Part shown: piece after piece, positions 47,099 through 56,142 of the stretch
Position numbering within the stretch: the first letter of the stretch is position 1
Layout of the letters: each line of letters begins with the position of its first letter
Source: Desulfovibrio sp. UCD-KL4C
GTDB taxonomy: Bacteria; Desulfobacterota; Desulfovibrionia; Desulfovibrionales; Desulfovibrionaceae
Length of the DNA stretch: 64,000 bases
Assembly (NCBI RefSeq): GCF_006210265.1
Contig: NZ_VCNC01000001.1
Location: 506,843-570,842, forward strand
Direction of reading: 5' to 3'
Translations under genes and position numbers: made by a program
Notes under the pieces: generated by a model
Told to the model about the DNA's origin: nothing
Seen by the model: only the letters and a program-made list of their open reading frames with translations
The model's database searches: none

Positions 47099-47758
47099 CT
47101 ACCAATACATAATCAGCGGAAGGTGCGGCCTTAAGTCATATTTTTTTTGCTGTGCATGCTCATCAAATTCAAGTTCAAGCAAATATTCTTTGCCTTCGGC
47201 AATTGCAAAATTATGTAGTTTTGAAGCACAAATTGCTGCTGGCGATAAATTTTCTGAGTCTGGCGTTATCAGCCGTACACTGGTTAGCTCATTAATACCT
47301 GCGGGATGTTCTAACGGCTGACGGCTTTCGGCCGGGGCTTCATCAGGGCGTTTAGAAAACGATAAATAAAACCACATCGGTTCAGCGAGATTTATAGGGG
47401 CTACGTCAATATTTAGCGGCGTAGGTAAATAGCGCGGTTTATAATCTCGGCAAGGGAATGGAGCCGCTGACTCGTTTTGACTCGTTGGTCTGAAGCAAAT
47501 TCCGAATGGAGCGATATTAAGGGAATTTGAAGTAAGCCGTTCAAAAAGATGTAATTGGCTTGTGGTTTCATTCTGACACTCATCAATCTTTTCGACAAAC
47601 AGCAGCTCAATACAAAAATTCTTAAAAAAGAACCTTCGGTTTGCTGTTCCTTGCCCTGCATGCTGATTAGAAGATCCTTCAGTTAAACCTATCTTTTTAA
47701 GAAGTTCAGCCTCAGGCGCATTGTGCTTGACTTTTATGAATATATGATCAGTTTCCAT
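47099..47758 (-). CDS. VOC/glyoxalase-like protein
   Basis: 219 residues, soluble. Starts METDHIFIKVK, has RRFFFKNFCIELLFVE and a second half with MWFYLSFSKRP, compatible with a duplicated beta-alpha-beta-beta-beta VOC fold. Metal ligands cannot be assigned. Hypothetical by default. It converges on the acetyltransferase with 31 bases between the stops. Confidence 0.5.
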   Translation of the reverse strand: METDHIFIKVKHNAPEAELLKKIGLTEGSSNQHAGQGTANRRFFFKNFCIELLFVEKIDECQNETTSQLHLFERLTSNSLNIAPFGICFRPTSQNESAAPFPCRDYKPRYLPTPLNIDVAPINLAEPMWFYLSFSKRPDEAPAESRQPLEHPAGINELTSVRLITPDSENLSPAAICASKLHNFAIAEGKEYLLELEFDEHAQQKKYDLRPHLPLIMYW

Positions 47759-47899
47759 TGTGTATTATTCTAACAATATTAATATATTAAGAAGTAATTA
47801 ATGCCATGTTGTAGCTAAGTCAAGATGTACTTGAAGCATTGAATGAGCTTTCAAAAGCAGCACTTCCTCCGCTTTCAGATCCGGCACGCAATAAAGAAG

Positions 47900-49717
47900 T
47901 TATACTCTGATCAGTGATTCTACTTGTTTAGGACCTAATTCCATACGGTAAAACAGACGGTAGAACTCTCTGGTTTCACGCATAATATCCCAATTGAACC
48001 ATTCGGGGTAGAGCAGGTTAGTAAGCCATATTAATCCCATAAGTCTGTTCACGGACGGAGGGCGATCGAACCAGTTATACATGGCCCCCGGCGGTTCGTA
48101 GATATTACCACTTCGGGTGGCTTTTAATTGAGACCAGAATGGATCCGTTTTAACCCGGTTGTATAGCCGTTGTTGTGATTTGCCTTCGTCTGAAAGCATG
48201 ATGATAAAGTCCGGATTCCAGCGAGCCAAATCTACAGCGCACACCGATGTACGTCCGCACCCGCGTTGCTCGTGAACTTCGGCAATATTTATTCCTCCGG
48301 CGTATTCTATGATTTCGCCATGCCGTGATTTTCGTGGTTCTGTGAGCAGGCCCGTTGGGGACTGTGCATAATAGACGGTGTGGCGTTCACTTCTTGGAAT
48401 TTGTGCAATAGTTTTCTGAATTTTAAAAAATTTATCCTCGAAATATTCGGCGAGTATGTTGCCTCTGTCACATGCGCCCACTAAAGATCCGACTCTTCTC
48501 AGAACTTCTGCGGTACATTCGAGTCCTCCGTCATATATCAGTACGGGAATCCCTAATTCCTGCTGAAGCTGATTTGCAACGTTTACTTCAATTTCATCTA
48601 TGGCGAAAAGCGATAGGGACAGTATCAGGTCAACCTTATTTTGCTGTATGGCTTCCTTGTTGAAGGTGTTTTTACCACCCCCGAAGTTTCCACCCATAAC
48701 GCCTAGAACGGGTAGTGAGAGGTAATCTTGGTCTGCCAGCATGCGTTCCGGAGGCATAGAAGGCATGCCGAGTCCTGCTATTTTTTCAGGAGCCAAGGCG
48801 AAGAGTAGAGCCGTGACCATGGGATTATATCCAAAAACTTTGTTGATTTGGGATTTGACTAAAATATTACGCCCAGCCATGTCTTTGGCTAATTTTGTTT
48901 CAGGCATGTTAACGGGTTTGAACTCTACCATATTAACCTCTTTTATTTTGTTCTGTAAGTTTACTTTTGCATCAGGTGTATCGTAGCTTTTTTTATTGTT
49001 CCCAAATGCTGATTCAACGATATTATCAGCCAGCAACGCAGTCACTGTCTTATGAATAAAGTCTGTATTTCGGTTTAAAAAAGATTGTGGGATTTGTTTT
49101 TCGTATACAATGCGACCCGGTGATGGGGCGAGGATTACGATGCGGTGACTGATCCGCACTGCTTCAAAAAGATCGTGAGTCACGAATACAGCTGACAGCC
49201 CGCGTTCAAGAATAAGTTCAAGGACAAGGTCTTGGAGTTCTCGGCGCAGTCCTACATCAAGTGCGCTGAAAGGCTCGTCTAGTAGCAGTAACTCAGGCTC
49301 AACAGCCAGAGCTCTTGCAAGGGAAACACGTTGTTGCATGCCTCCGCTTAATTCATGTGGATATTTAGTTATATCGCATGGGCGCAGCCCTATACGTTCA
49401 GCCAGCTTTCTAGCTTTTGTCAGTCTATCTACACTGTTTTTGCCCATGGCTTTAAGGCCGAATGCGATATTATCCAGAGAGTTGCGCCAAGGCAGAAGGC
49501 GAGGGTTTTGAAATACGCAGGCAGTATGTGAAAATGTATTGATGACTTGTCCGTCTGTAGGAACAAGTAAACCTGCGGCCATGTTCAGAAGTGATGTTTT
49601 TCCACAACCGGAACGCCCTGTCAGTGCCAGAATTTCTCCTGAATTTACTTGCAGATTTACTCCGGAAAGTACTGGGTTTTCTCCATAGTCGTGAGAGATA
49701 TTTTTCCAAGTCAGCAT
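47900..49717 (-). CDS. ABC transporter ATPase fused to a periplasmic-type binding protein domain
   Basis: 605 residues from the ATG giving MLTWKNIS; an upstream TTG start would overlap the permease. Residues about 1-250 are an SsuB/TauB-like ATPase: Walker A GRSGCGKTSLLN, signature LSGGMQQRVSLARAL, Walker B LLLLDEPFSALD and H-loop THDLFEA. In the same frame, with no stop, residues from about 263 form a BtuF/FhuD-type (PF01497) domain: KDMAGRNILVKS, ALAPEKIAGLG and RWNPDFIIML. An internal ATG at 48931 with AGAGG six bases upstream could yield the binding domain alone, but no signal peptide would be present. Downstream of a matching permease and binding protein. Confidence 0.8.
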   Translation of the reverse strand: MLTWKNISHDYGENPVLSGVNLQVNSGEILALTGRSGCGKTSLLNMAAGLLVPTDGQVINTFSHTACVFQNPRLLPWRNSLDNIAFGLKAMGKNSVDRLTKARKLAERIGLRPCDITKYPHELSGGMQQRVSLARALAVEPELLLLDEPFSALDVGLRRELQDLVLELILERGLSAVFVTHDLFEAVRISHRIVILAPSPGRIVYEKQIPQSFLNRNTDFIHKTVTALLADNIVESAFGNNKKSYDTPDAKVNLQNKIKEVNMVEFKPVNMPETKLAKDMAGRNILVKSQINKVFGYNPMVTALLFALAPEKIAGLGMPSMPPERMLADQDYLSLPVLGVMGGNFGGGKNTFNKEAIQQNKVDLILSLSLFAIDEIEVNVANQLQQELGIPVLIYDGGLECTAEVLRRVGSLVGACDRGNILAEYFEDKFFKIQKTIAQIPRSERHTVYYAQSPTGLLTEPRKSRHGEIIEYAGGINIAEVHEQRGCGRTSVCAVDLARWNPDFIIMLSDEGKSQQRLYNRVKTDPFWSQLKATRSGNIYEPPGAMYNWFDRPPSVNRLMGLIWLTNLLYPEWFNWDIMRETREFYRLFYRMELGPKQVESLIRV

Positions 49718-49733
49718 GGCATATTTATATTTT

Positions 49734-50531
49734 TCATGATGTTTGCAAAACTTTTCTGCGCCAAGGTTCAAGACGGTGTTTTAAAGGTTCCAGTATCAGC
49801 AATTCAACAACTAAGAGCAGAGCAACCACAGCGATAACCCAAGCCAGAGCTTCTGCTGTTTCCATATTTACTCTTGCAATAGCCATGTTGGCTCCTATGC
49901 CGTCTGTGGAACCAAGCAATTCAGCCATAACAGTAACTTTCCATGCCAATCCCAGTGCGGTTATCCATCCGGGGAAAAGGTATGATAGGATATGCGGTAG
50001 GTATACATCCCAAAGCAACATGAAATGTGGTGTTTTGAAGGAGCGGGCCATCTTCTCAAGCCCTTCATCTCTGGTGCGGGCTCCTTCTACTGCTACAGCG
50101 AAGGTGATGGGCAAAGTCGTTACTACAACTGTGAATACTGGAGTAAATCCTGTTGTGCCGAACCATAGTAAGGCAAGAACTATCCATGCAATTGGTGGGA
50201 TACCCAGTAGAATGGCGGCTATCGGTTTGAGTGTTTGCGCAAGTTTCGGACGCAGACCTGCGAAAATTCCTACGCTGCTGCCAATGATGCCTGCAATGAG
50301 AAATCCACCCAAAGCCCGTTCTGTGGTAATCCACATGGCCTTGAAAGCTTTTCCATCTAGAATAAGTTGCCATAGAGCCTTACAGGTTTCCCAAGGAGAG
50401 GGGAGTATAAATGATCCGTAATTAACACTTCCCACCCACCATAGGAGAATGAAAAGAGCCACTCCCAGCAACGGGTACCATATGCTGTTTAATTTATGCC
50501 ATGCTGGTTTTGCTGGGCGTAACATCTTCAC
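49734..50531 (-). CDS. ABC transporter permease (SsuC/TauC-like)
   Basis: 265 residues with about six membrane helices. The EAA loop for ATPase contact reads EGARTRDEGLEKMARSFKTPHF, and the C-terminal part has AWKVTVMAELLGSTDGIG, typical of nitrate/sulfonate/taurine-type permeases. It is eight bases downstream of the binding-protein gene and sixteen upstream of the ATPase start. Substrate not readable. Confidence 0.88.
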   Translation of the reverse strand: MKMLRPAKPAWHKLNSIWYPLLGVALFILLWWVGSVNYGSFILPSPWETCKALWQLILDGKAFKAMWITTERALGGFLIAGIIGSSVGIFAGLRPKLAQTLKPIAAILLGIPPIAWIVLALLWFGTTGFTPVFTVVVTTLPITFAVAVEGARTRDEGLEKMARSFKTPHFMLLWDVYLPHILSYLFPGWITALGLAWKVTVMAELLGSTDGIGANMAIARVNMETAEALAWVIAVVALLLVVELLILEPLKHRLEPWRRKVLQTS

Positions 50532-50538
50532 CTGGTCT

Positions 50539-51525
50539 CTAGCCTAGGTAGAAAGCATCATCCGGCAGTTTGCCGCCGATCAGTTTCGGCGACATTTCTA
50601 TGAGGGTCGTATAATAGAATTCAAGATCCTTTTTAGCTACTTTGGCCGTAAGCTGGCTGACTGGGAATGTTTCCAAGGATTTTTGCAACACCGGAGCTTT
50701 GAGCCCGAAGAAGCCAGCAAACTTCTGAGCTGCTTCTGCCGGATGTTGATTTATCCATTTTATGCTCTGCTTAATGCCTATTTGTAATTCTTTTATTATC
50801 TCAGGATTTTCTTCCGCCAAAGAAGCCTGACATATTGTTCCGCCGAGAGGCAGAGGTAACTTGCTGTCAGTAACCTGCTCCCAAACATCGTGAAGGACAA
50901 TACGCGTAAGTTTCATACCATGAGATTTCCCTTTCATTATAGCTGCGGTAGCTGCCGGCTCAGGCAGTAAAACTGTCTCTGCCCGTGAGGACAGCAGCAT
51001 CTGCAAAGCTTCGAAAGGAGAATCTACATAGGATATGTCCATGTCAGTATCAGGGCTGATTCCCTGTTTTGTGGCAAGGTAGCGGACAATCATATCCGGT
51101 GTATCGCCCCGGAAAAACAAAAGAACTTTTTTCCCTTTAATATCCGTAAATTTTTTGATCGAAGGATTACTGGTGAGAATGCTTAAGATGCCGCCATTGT
51201 TTACATCCAGTAAACGCACAGGTAGACCTTTATTATAGAGAATGGCTGCGGCGTTGGAAGGAGCTGCTGAAACTTGCACTTCGCCGGAAATCATCCATGC
51301 CCTCATTATATCCGGGTTGCGCCATTGTCTCATTTCCATATTTGGTAATGCCGTAGGCAGTGTTGTTTTTTTTGCCAGTCGGGCCAGAGGCAGACTCAGC
51401 GGAGCCGGTGGGCCCGCAAGCACTAATTTTGATAAACTTGCAGCGTTTGCCCTGGTGGAAAACAGAAAAGGAAACAAAGCTAAGGATTTGGCACTAATTG
51501 AAAGAAAATTTCTACGTGTGATCAT
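50539..51525 (-). CDS. Tat-exported solute-binding protein of an ABC importer (SsuA/NMT1-like)
   Basis: 328 residues. The N-terminus TRRNFLSISAKSL...ANA is a twin-arginine type signal, suggesting a folded or cofactor-bound protein. The mature part has KKFTDIKGKKVLLFFRGDTPD and SYVDSPFEALQMLLSSRAETVLLPEP, the usual NMT1/SsuA landmarks for aliphatic sulfonate, nitrate, or thiamine-precursor type ligands. It heads the three-gene importer. Substrate unknown. Confidence 0.85.
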   Translation of the reverse strand: MITRRNFLSISAKSLALFPFLFSTRANAASLSKLVLAGPPAPLSLPLARLAKKTTLPTALPNMEMRQWRNPDIMRAWMISGEVQVSAAPSNAAAILYNKGLPVRLLDVNNGGILSILTSNPSIKKFTDIKGKKVLLFFRGDTPDMIVRYLATKQGISPDTDMDISYVDSPFEALQMLLSSRAETVLLPEPAATAAIMKGKSHGMKLTRIVLHDVWEQVTDSKLPLPLGGTICQASLAEENPEIIKELQIGIKQSIKWINQHPAEAAQKFAGFFGLKAPVLQKSLETFPVSQLTAKVAKKDLEFYYTTLIEMSPKLIGGKLPDDAFYLG

Positions 51526-51694
51526 TGGTAAATCCCCTTGCGAAGATCGTGTTGGGTGTGAACATGTTGTGAAAATCTTTTTGATAATAAATTAAATTAT
51601 GTAGTTACTTGCTTCAGGTATTGCAATGGCGTCACGCAAAGGGGAATAATCGTGACATATAAACAGGTAATTACTTTTCAAGGTTAAACTGTAC

Positions 51695-51712
51695 TGGCCT
51701 TATAATTGCTTT
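51695..51712 (+). promoter_or_regulatory. Possible sigma-54 promoter for the APC permease
   Basis: TGGCCTTATAATTGCTTTT keeps the invariant GG (51696-51697) and GC (51708-51709) with a 10-base interval and a good -12 TTGCTTT, but -24 is TGGCCT, not TGGCAC. It also contains a TATAAT, so a sigma-70 -10 is an alternative. Confidence 0.4.
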
Positions 51713-51755
51713 TGCCCTTGGTCATAAGTACAAGAGGTGATGGAGGGATTAAAGC

Positions 51756-53093
51756 GTGAGTGATGATAAAAAAGGATCTATAGGACTTTACGGAGCTATC
51801 GCTATAGGAATTGGCGGTATGGTCGGCGGCGGTATTTTTGCCGTGCTCGGTCTTGCTGTTTCAATGGCGCACGGTGCAACTCCGCTTGCCTTTGCTATTG
51901 CCGGAGCTATTGCTATGTTAACGGCATTTTCTTATGCGAAGCTGTCGGTAGCCTTTCCAAGCCAAGGAGGTACTGTTGTCTTTCTGGACCGTGCATTCGG
52001 GCATGACAGTATAGTAGGCGGTCTAAATTTCGTTTTATGGCTCAGTTATCTTGTCACATTGTCACTTTATGCCACCGCTTTTGAATCATATGCCAAAACA
52101 TTTTTCCCTGTCGGTTTACAGACTGCATGGCTGCACCACGGGCTTATCAGCATCGCGATTATTATCCCTGTTGTAATCAATCTGCTTGGTGCGGAACTTA
52201 TCAGTAAGTCTGAAACATTTATCGTTGTGCTTAAGCTTATTCTGCTTGGCATAGTTGTTTCATCCGGTGCCATGTTTATTGAGCCTGCACGTTTAGCCGT
52301 ATCAAACTGGGCTCCTATGTCAGCCGTGATTCCTGCCGGAATGGTTATCTTTGTAGCATATGAGGGATTTGAATTGATATCTAATGCTGCTGAAGATGTA
52401 CGCAATCCATCTGTCACTCTGCCTCGGGCATATTATAGCTCTGTAGGAATAGTTGTCGTTTTGTATATTTTAGTGGCAATTCTAACTGTCGGAGTTGTTC
52501 CGGAAAGTCTTGTTGCATCTTCAAAGGATTATGTACTTGCGGAAGCGGCTCGTCCTGCACTCGGTCAACTCGGTTTTTATCTTGTGGGGGTAGCTGCAAT
52601 GCTTGCTACTCTTTCAGCTATCAATGCAACTATTTATGGTAATGCTCGTTTAGGTTTTATTCTCGCACAGGATCATGAATTACCAAAGATTATGGAGCGT
52701 AAGGTATGGGATCAACCATTTGGTGTTCTTGTGGTAGGCGCAATCACTTTATGCATGGCTAATTTGCTTGATATCGAGTCCATAGCTGTGATTGCAAGTG
52801 CGGGCTTTTTATTGATTTTTGCCGCAGTTAATCTAGCTGGAGCCAAGCTGGCACCGACTCTCAACGCACAAAGAGTTCCTATGCTGATAGGTTCCGTAGT
52901 CTGTTTTGCTGTGCTTTGTATTTTGTTGTGGCGGTCCGCAACGGATAACCCGAAGGCTTGCGTAGCTTTCTTTGCTGTGCTTGTCTGTGCATTCTTATTC
53001 GAATTTTTTCTAGCGATGTTTTATAAACCTTCGAAGCGTGCTTGGCATTGTTTTCGGAAATGTTCTGTTGGTAGGGCGACTAAACACTTGTAG
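51756..53093 (+). CDS. APC-family amino acid/amine permease
   Basis: 445 residues, about twelve membrane helices. GAIAIGIGGMVGGGIFAVLG is the glycine-rich helix 1 motif of APC transporters, and VIFVAYEGFELISNAAEDVRNP is the conserved helix 6 region. GTG start following GGAGG. Substrate unknown. Transcribed away from the ABC importer; a possible sigma-54 site lies upstream. Confidence 0.87.
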   Translation: MSDDKKGSIGLYGAIAIGIGGMVGGGIFAVLGLAVSMAHGATPLAFAIAGAIAMLTAFSYAKLSVAFPSQGGTVVFLDRAFGHDSIVGGLNFVLWLSYLVTLSLYATAFESYAKTFFPVGLQTAWLHHGLISIAIIIPVVINLLGAELISKSETFIVVLKLILLGIVVSSGAMFIEPARLAVSNWAPMSAVIPAGMVIFVAYEGFELISNAAEDVRNPSVTLPRAYYSSVGIVVVLYILVAILTVGVVPESLVASSKDYVLAEAARPALGQLGFYLVGVAAMLATLSAINATIYGNARLGFILAQDHELPKIMERKVWDQPFGVLVVGAITLCMANLLDIESIAVIASAGFLLIFAAVNLAGAKLAPTLNAQRVPMLIGSVVCFAVLCILLWRSATDNPKACVAFFAVLVCAFLFEFFLAMFYKPSKRAWHCFRKCSVGRATKHL

Positions 53094-53105
53094 ACCTTTT
53101 GTTCT

Positions 53106-54074
53106 CTACTCGGGGGCATCAACAGTTACTTGAAAAGTTAAAGTAATGATTGATCCTCCATGCTCATTAGGAAGAACTGTAATTTCACCTTCAATCATTA
53201 AAATTAGCCAGTACGCCAGAACTAAGTGGTTATTTGGATTGAATGTTTGATGTGTTCGAAAGTAGCTTCCAGAGTTTTCGTAGTCGAATAGCTTTTGTTT
53301 TTCCTTTGGAACAGGATCCCCAATATTCGATACTCTAATCTCAATTGTTTTTACAATTTCTTCAAAGCTGGCGTGTCTCAGCTGGACACTAATAAGGCCA
53401 TGCCGCGATCTTTCCATAGCGTCATGAAGAATTTCTGTAATAAGTTGTAATATTGCATATTCATTCCCATAGCATTTGTTTGGAAAACCTGTTTGGACTA
53501 AAAAATGAATTTCAGCTCCTATCGTTTTAGCCTTTAGTTTGAGATTTTGCTTTATGTCACGCAGTATTGGATGAAAATGAATTTCATCTTTATTTTTTGT
53601 TGAGTAGTCAGAGCCGATTGAGCACACAGTCGTAATTTTATCGATCAATCTTTCAAGACTACCTGAATTAAGTAGTATTTCTTGATTGGTGTTTTTAAGC
53701 GAAAGATTTAACACCTTTTTAAGTTCTATACTTAAATTATTGATCAGATCGTACCTGGTCCTTTCCATAAATTTTTTATGTTCTAACTCGGCACGTAGAA
53801 ACTCAAGACCATCCTTTAAAGATTCATTTTTAACCATAATTCTATGGGAAACAATAAGTGATATTGGACCTAGGAAGGATAAGGTTATAACTAACCCCAT
53901 AAGAATGTCATCTAGGTTCCAACTTTCGTGTTTCCGTGTGAAATGATAAAAATCTTCATACGAATCGAAAAAAATAAGAATCCCGAGGAAAAAGACAAAG
54001 GATAGGATAATAAGCCCTAGCGCAATGGAAGGATAATAATTTAAGAGATTCTTTCGAATAATTTTCTTTATCAT
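53106..54074 (-). CDS. Degenerate histidine-kinase-like membrane protein
   Basis: 322 residues from the ATG after GGAGG. Two membrane helices (about 18-36 and 58-76) precede a coiled linker, a helical pair and a GHKL ATPase-like end. The phosphoacceptor motif reads NLSIEL where active kinases have NMSHELR, so the His is Ile116. The N-box reads LHDAMERS with Asp218 in place of the Mg-binding Asn. The G1 region VSNIGDPVPKEK and the G2-like end GGSIITLTF are recognisable. No response regulator is adjacent. Probably a pseudokinase or scaffold. Confidence 0.7.
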   Translation of the reverse strand: MIKKIIRKNLLNYYPSIALGLIILSFVFFLGILIFFDSYEDFYHFTRKHESWNLDDILMGLVITLSFLGPISLIVSHRIMVKNESLKDGLEFLRAELEHKKFMERTRYDLINNLSIELKKVLNLSLKNTNQEILLNSGSLERLIDKITTVCSIGSDYSTKNKDEIHFHPILRDIKQNLKLKAKTIGAEIHFLVQTGFPNKCYGNEYAILQLITEILHDAMERSRHGLISVQLRHASFEEIVKTIEIRVSNIGDPVPKEKQKLFDYENSGSYFRTHQTFNPNNHLVLAYWLILMIEGEITVLPNEHGGSIITLTFQVTVDAPE

Positions 54075-54213
54075 GCCTCCCTCCACATCTAGACGATATC
54101 AATTTAAAATTTCTACTTGAATTTATATCTTTTTATTATTTAAAGTACGTAACAACTTGCTTTAGGGCAATGCCTTTCAATATGTAAGTTATTACGGTGT
54201 ATGTTTGCGCAAT

Positions 54214-54254
54214 AAAAAAAGGGTTGCAGCTATTAAGCTGCAACCCTTTTTTTT
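54214..54254 (-). terminator. Terminator of the second tRNA-Leu
   Basis: AAAAAAAGGGTTGCAGC (54214-54230) pairs with GCTGCAACCCTTTTTTT (54237-54253) around TATTAA; U run on the minus strand. Confidence 0.93.
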
Positions 54255-54260
54255 GAAAGA

Positions 54261-54346
54261 TGGTGCCGAAGAGAAGATTCGAACTTCCACGGAGTAACTC
54301 CACTAGACCCTGAACCTAGCGTGTCTACCAATTCCACCACTTCGGC
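54261..54346 (-). tRNA. tRNA-Leu (anticodon CAG), copy 2
   Basis: Same 86-base sequence as at 38600-38685, with encoded CCA, anticodon CAG and class II variable arm. The flanks differ outside the gene. Confidence 0.96.
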
Positions 54347-54414
54347 ACGGAGAGAGGATATAAATTGAACTCTCTGTTAAAGCAAGTATTTTCTGATTGG
54401 ATTCACCTAATGAC

Positions 54415-54452
54415 AAAAATCAAGGCTGCATTCTGTATTAGAAGCAGCCTTG
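54415..54452 (-). terminator. Terminator after citrate synthase
   Basis: CAAGGCTGC (54421-54429) pairs with GCAGCCTTG (54444-54452); AAAAAT at 54415 gives the U run on the minus strand. Confidence 0.85.
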
Positions 54453-54467
54453 GTTTATATTACTAAA

Positions 54468-55757
54468 TTATTTCCTGAAATTGATAGGAATGTAGTTTCT
54501 TTGAGTCTGCCCTGTGTATATCTGTCTCGGACGGTTGATTCTGGTGGTTGGATTTTCGAAATCTTCATACCAATGAGCAATCCATCCGGGTAGTCTGCCT
54601 ATAGCGAACATTACTGTGAACATTGCAACCGGAATTCCGAGTGCTCGTAAGATGATCCCAGAGTAAAAGTCCACATTTGGATAAAGACTGCGTTCGGTAA
54701 AGTAATCATCGTTGATAGCTTTTTCTTCAAGTTCAAGGGCAATGTCCAGAAGCTGATCGTCAAATCCGTTTGCAAGCAGGTTATGTGCGGCTTTCTTAAG
54801 AATGCGTGCACGCGGGTCAAAGCTTTTATAGATACGGTGACCGAATCCCATGAGTCTGACTTCTTTTCTTTTAACTTTTTCTAAGTAGTCATCAATAGTC
54901 GTATTACCTGCTTTAATCTGTTCAAGCATTTCAATAACAGCTGCGTTTGCCCCTCCGTGTAGTTTGCCCCACAGAGCGCATATTCCAGCTGATACGGACG
55001 CAAAAATGTTTGCCTGAGTAGATCCGACCATACGCACTGTTGATGTGGAACAGTTTTGTTCATGATCGGCATGCAGCATAAACACTAATGAAAGAGCCTT
55101 AACGGCCTCAATCGGCGGGTCATAATGTTTATTCGGGATAGAAAACATCATATGTAGAAAATTATGACAGTAACTGAGGTCCGGATTGGGGTACATAAAA
55201 GGTCTGCCGATAGATTTTCTGTATGAAAATGCGGCTATAGTTCTAACCTTGGATATCATTTTACCCACAGCAAGGAAAAATTCAGACTTATTATGGATGT
55301 CGTAAAGGTCAGTATGATAACTGCCAAGTGCATTGATTACCGCAGAAAGAATCGCCATAGGTTGGCTCTTGTGAGACGGAAAGCCGTTGAAGTGATGAAG
55401 TAAATCTTCGTGAATCAGTTCTTCAGCACAAAGAAGTGCTCTGAATCTGGCAAGGTCTTCTTTCAGAGGTAACTCTCCGAAAATAAGCAGCCATGCTGTT
55501 TCAATGAAATTTCCGTGTTCGGCAAGTTCTTCAATTGGATAGCCTCTGTAACGCAGAATTCCGTTTTCACCGTCAACAAATGTGATGTCACTTTTGCAGG
55601 CTCCGGTATTTCCGAACCCGGGGTCAAAAGTGATTAATCCGCTTTGTGATCGCAGATTAGATATATCCAGACCTACTTCGCCTTCAGTTCCGGTTATGAT
55701 TGGCAAATCATAGGTTTTGCCGTTGTAATTTAAAGTAGCTTTTTCTTCATTGCTCAT
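54468..55757 (-). CDS. gltA: Citrate synthase (type II-like, GltA)
   Basis: 429 residues. Condenses oxaloacetate and acetyl-CoA. Active-site His regions MLHADHEQNCSTSTVRMVG and GFGHRIYKSFDPRA, and the NVDFYSG motif are intact. The N-terminal DITFVDGENGILRYRGY is typical of the long bacterial hexameric enzyme, an Si-citrate synthase. Several Desulfovibrio relatives are described as using Re-citrate synthase, so its presence is worth noting. GAGGAGACT precedes the ATG. Monocistronic. Confidence 0.94.
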   Translation of the reverse strand: MSNEEKATLNYNGKTYDLPIITGTEGEVGLDISNLRSQSGLITFDPGFGNTGACKSDITFVDGENGILRYRGYPIEELAEHGNFIETAWLLIFGELPLKEDLARFRALLCAEELIHEDLLHHFNGFPSHKSQPMAILSAVINALGSYHTDLYDIHNKSEFFLAVGKMISKVRTIAAFSYRKSIGRPFMYPNPDLSYCHNFLHMMFSIPNKHYDPPIEAVKALSLVFMLHADHEQNCSTSTVRMVGSTQANIFASVSAGICALWGKLHGGANAAVIEMLEQIKAGNTTIDDYLEKVKRKEVRLMGFGHRIYKSFDPRARILKKAAHNLLANGFDDQLLDIALELEEKAINDDYFTERSLYPNVDFYSGIILRALGIPVAMFTVMFAIGRLPGWIAHWYEDFENPTTRINRPRQIYTGQTQRNYIPINFRK

Positions 55758-56142
55758 TGGTGGAGTCTCCTCTGGAGGTTTAATCCCATGTGCGCTGCCT
55801 TTTCCGGTCTTGATGGCAAGCTTTTAAAGTTGTTCTTAGCTTATATCGTATAGAAAGAACTGAAATTTGCTTGATGCCGGGGTAATGCAATTTACGGTTT
55901 CAAAGGGATATTCCTTTAAATCCGGAGGCCATGCAGGCAATCTTGTTGTTTAGGCACTGGAATCAAGCCAGTGTATAAGGTGTACGGCTGAAAAAGCGGG
56001 GTTAAAGACTGGAGCTTTTTCCCCTGATGTTCAGAAACGACTACTTAATTTGTCGGAAAATGTCCAGTATTAACAATTATCGTTTTCTTTTTTGAAAAGG
56101 AATTGGTCCCCTGAATTATTATGACAAATACGGTATATTGAA
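55758..56142. other. Gap between citrate synthase and the sigma-54 activator
   Basis: Contains the upstream region of gltA and the 3' side of the activator gene. No protein gene, riboswitch or clear terminator was recognised; no GG-N10-GC site with a good -24/-12 was found. Confidence 0.5.
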
